Assembly (NCBI GenBank): GCA_014376325.1
Contig: JACMRP010000204.1
Span: 1 to 7,530, forward strand
Direction of reading: 5' to 3'
DNA from: Pseudobdellovibrionaceae bacterium
GTDB lineage: Bacteria > Bdellovibrionota > Bdellovibrionia > Bdellovibrionales > Bdellovibrionaceae
Length of the DNA: 7,530 nt
Shown: one piece after another, positions 5,977 to 7,530 of the stretch
Position numbering within the stretch: position 1 is the stretch's first letter
How the letters are laid out: every line of letters begins with the position of its first letter
Notes under the pieces: generated by a model
What the model saw: the letters and a program-made list of their open reading frames with translations, nothing else
The model's database searches: none
What the model was told of the DNA's origin: nothing
Position numbers and translations under genes: made by a program

Positions 5977-6019
5977 AGCGGGCGGTCAGAGCAGAACTCT
6001 GACCGCCCGCTCCTTTTTT
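5977..6019 (+). terminator. Strong intrinsic terminator between small unit and aldehyde-dehydrogenase-like gene
   Basis: AGCGGGCGGTCAGAG (5977-5991) pairs perfectly over 15 bp with CTCTGACCGCCCGCT (5997-6011) around a CAGAA loop. Six T residues follow at 6014-6019. This is the strongest hairpin in the window. It should end transcripts from the HIT gene or the small unit before the next coding region. Confidence 0.95.
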
Positions 6020-6081
6020 AAGCCTGTGAAATGACATCCCTCTCGCTTGCATTTGTTCCGGATCGAGCGCATTTTCAAAAT

Positions 6082-7473
6082 ATGCTTTTAAATTTTATCG
6101 ACGGCGAATTCGTAGCTTCTCAAAGTGCAAAAACTTTTCAGAAAATGAATCCATTCTCAGGAGAACTTCTGAGCGAAGTCACGGCCTCGGATGCGATGGA
6201 CGTAATTAAGGCGATACAAGCTGCCCGGCGTGCGCAATCGGATTTTGCAAAATACACTCTCGCGCAAAGAGCCGAGCTCTTGATTAAGTTAGCTGACGCA
6301 CTCGAATCGAAGGCGGAAGATTACGCATACCGCGAAGCCCTTCATCAGGGACTACCGCAAAAGTTTGTTCTGGAAAAAAGCCTGAACCCTGCCATCCATG
6401 CTTTTCGTGTAGCCGCAGAGCTGGTAACCCAAAAAACTCAAGACACAAGTACAAAAACGCAGCACCGACCGACAGGGTTGATCTCGATCATTTTGTCCTG
6501 GAATTTATCTGTACGAATTTTAGCCGAACGGGTGTCGGTGGCCATCGCTGCCGGAAATATCTGTTTGATCAAAGTCTCTGAACATTCGCCGATCACGGCA
6601 CAAATATTTGGTGAAGCCTTGGAAGCTGCCGGAGCCCCCAAAGGACTCGTGCAAATGATCCAAGGTTCCGGCCCCGAAGTCGGCGCATTAATGTCTGCCC
6701 ATCCGTCGATTCGTGCGGTCAATTTTGTCGGCAAACTAACGACCGCCGAAAACTTAGCGAAGGGCGCGCTCCCGCAATTTAAAAAAGTCCAAATACACGC
6801 GGGAGTTAAAAATTCCTGCTGCGTGCTTTTCGATGCGGACTTCAAAACTTTAATGCCCAAAATTTTAGAAAGTTTTTTAATTGGTCAGGGGCAGATGGGA
6901 TGGAACACCTCGCGCCTATTCGTCACTGAACAAATGCAAAAAGAGTTCTTCGAAGAATTACAAAAATTCATGGCAACGCAAAGACCGGCCACCTCTCCGA
7001 AAGATGAAACTTTATGGTATCCCGTCATTAGCTCCGAAGCTCTGGCCACGGTGAAAGCGAAATCGGATCAACTGAAGGTCGAAGGCGGCAAAATAATTTC
7101 GGGCGGTCAGACGACGGCAGAAAAAGGTTACTTCTTTCAACCGACGATCAGCTTGGATCTTTCGAATTGCTCGGAGCTTCAACAAGAAGAAATGAACGGA
7201 CCGATTCTGATTGTGACGGTCGTAAAAAATCAGGCCGAGATGGCCAAGTGGTCAAACACCGGCTACTACGGACATTCCGCAGTGATTTGGGGCTCCTCCG
7301 AAAATGGACTTCGTCTGGCAAATATGTTGGATGTAGGAACCGTTTCGCTCAACGAATGGCTTCCACAGCAAATGGAAATCGGGCACCGCCAAAGTGCTTA
7401 CGGAAATCTCGACACCCATCCCTGGGGGAACTTCTATTCAGACGTCAAGGTTTTGACGGGCTTTGAAACCTAA
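6082..7473 (+). CDS. Aldehyde-dehydrogenase-fold protein lacking catalytic Cys and Glu (putative pseudoenzyme)
   Basis: This 463-residue cytoplasmic protein is close to full ALDH length (family about 480-500) and matches the NAD(P)+-dependent aldehyde dehydrogenase superfamily from end to end. It shows FIDGEFV, the MNPFSGELL opening, SWN (139-141) for PWN, LIKVSE (K164, E167) at the cofactor site, and EEMNGP (369-374) for EEIFGP. The general-base motif LELGGKN reads IHAGVKN, so Glu becomes H239. The nucleophile motif NQGQxC reads GQGQMGWNTSR, so the Cys becomes G273 with W next to it. FTGS reads FVGK. Aldehyde oxidation by the normal mechanism is therefore not expected. The frame is intact, so this is not a decayed pseudogene. 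The start at 6082 fits family N-termini. An in-frame ATG at 6031 would add 17 residues but lies only 12 bases after the terminator T-run. Neither start has a good ribosome-binding site. Confidence 0.85.
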   Translation: MLLNFIDGEFVASQSAKTFQKMNPFSGELLSEVTASDAMDVIKAIQAARRAQSDFAKYTLAQRAELLIKLADALESKAEDYAYREALHQGLPQKFVLEKSLNPAIHAFRVAAELVTQKTQDTSTKTQHRPTGLISIILSWNLSVRILAERVSVAIAAGNICLIKVSEHSPITAQIFGEALEAAGAPKGLVQMIQGSGPEVGALMSAHPSIRAVNFVGKLTTAENLAKGALPQFKKVQIHAGVKNSCCVLFDADFKTLMPKILESFLIGQGQMGWNTSRLFVTEQMQKEFFEELQKFMATQRPATSPKDETLWYPVISSEALATVKAKSDQLKVEGGKIISGGQTTAEKGYFFQPTISLDLSNCSELQQEEMNGPILIVTVVKNQAEMAKWSNTGYYGHSAVIWGSSENGLRLANMLDVGTVSLNEWLPQQMEIGHRQSAYGNLDTHPWGNFYSDVKVLTGFET

Positions 7474-7506
7474 CAAAACTTTGGCGAAATCACTGTCATG
7501 GAATTG

Positions 7507-7521
7507 CCGTTAATTTAACGG
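7507..7521. repeat. Perfect short inverted repeat downstream of the last gene
   Basis: CCGTTAATTTAACGG is a 7-bp perfect inverted repeat around one central base, starting 33 bases after the stop. No T-run follows on either strand, so it is not a typical terminator. It could be an operator for a gene beyond the window edge. The last 57 bases otherwise hold nothing I can assign. Confidence 0.45.
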
Positions 7522-7530
7522 ATGAAAGCG

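Larger units (their letters stand above)
5868..6019 (+). ncRNA. Putative small structured transcript of ~150 nt, possibly dual-function
   Basis: The space between the HIT gene and the aldehyde-dehydrogenase-like gene is 316 bases and is not empty. From an AT-rich -10-like element to a strong terminator it could form a transcript of about 150 nt. Visible helices are: P0, CCCC (5872-5875) with GGGG (5879-5882); P1, GGGGTTGAGAAG (5880-5891) with CTTCTTAGCCCC (5944-5955), 12 contiguous pairs including two G-U; P2, GCC-TAT (5900-5905) with ATA-U-GGC (5926-5932) with one bulge; P3, TATC-AAGT-GATA (5911-5922); and the terminator stem. Between P1 and P2 lies a purine-rich internal loop with a GGAGGTG on each side. 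The unit also contains a small ORF with an extended Shine-Dalgarno sequence. I do not recognise it as a known RNA family. It may be an sRNA, a peptide mRNA, or the 3' end of the HIT transcript. Confidence 0.45.

Noticed and set aside
5868..6019. Known riboswitch or housekeeping RNA (c-di-GMP, SRP, 6S, fluoride, guanidine types)
   Set aside because: I compared remembered consensus motifs with the region and none fitted. A covariance search would be needed for a firm exclusion.
6053..6081. TTGTTC-N17-CAAAAT as promoter of the aldehyde-dehydrogenase-like gene
   Set aside because: Its predicted start would fall inside the coding region after the ATG at 6082, which is inconsistent with either candidate start.
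6438..6860. 140-codon minus-strand frame inside the aldehyde-dehydrogenase-like gene
   Set aside because: It is an antisense shadow of a clear family member, with no recognisable domain or start signal.

Overview
All supported genes are on the + strand. They are chromosomal housekeeping and envelope genes of a Gram-negative bacterium with moderate GC content. A YcbB/LdtD-type L,D-transpeptidase with a signal peptide, an RsmJ-type rRNA methyltransferase tail, a short-type citrate synthase and a SpoIIE-type phosphatase would suit a Bdellovibrio-like member of the Bdellovibrionota. That placement is an impression from gene style, not a demonstrated identity. No mobile element, integrase, tRNA, rRNA or CRISPR array was seen.

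Layout. Positions 3-146 are the last 47 codons of an rsmJ-like methyltransferase. Its stop overlaps (ATGA) the start of a polytopic membrane protein (143-1327) that resembles a Na/Pi cotransporter but lacks the signature residues. After a 156-base gap with a promoter-like element comes a coiled-coil plus SpoIIE/PP2C protein (1484-2377). Citrate synthase (2452-3576) follows and ends at a tandem 15-base repeat and a clear intrinsic terminator. An exported L,D-transpeptidase (3773-5320) and a HIT-family hydrolase (5376-5765) lie close together. The 316 bases from 5766 to 6081 hold what looks like a compact transcription unit. It has an AT-rich -10-like element, an 11-base Shine-Dalgarno sequence, a 15-codon ORF enclosed by a 12-bp helix, and a 15-bp GC-rich terminator. 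The last gene (6082-7473) has the aldehyde dehydrogenase fold but lacks both the nucleophilic Cys and the general-base Glu.

How the genes relate. Citrate synthase opens the TCA cycle, and the L,D-transpeptidase makes or edits 3-3 crosslinks in periplasmic peptidoglycan. The HIT protein is a soluble nucleotide-binding hydrolase. There is no obvious shared pathway, and terminators at about 3641 and 5977 split the window into separate units. Three of the proteins (transporter-like, phosphatase-like, aldehyde-dehydrogenase-like) keep the family fold but have altered key residues, which suggests regulatory, scaffold or otherwise repurposed roles. The least explained item is the small structured transcript at about 5868-6019.
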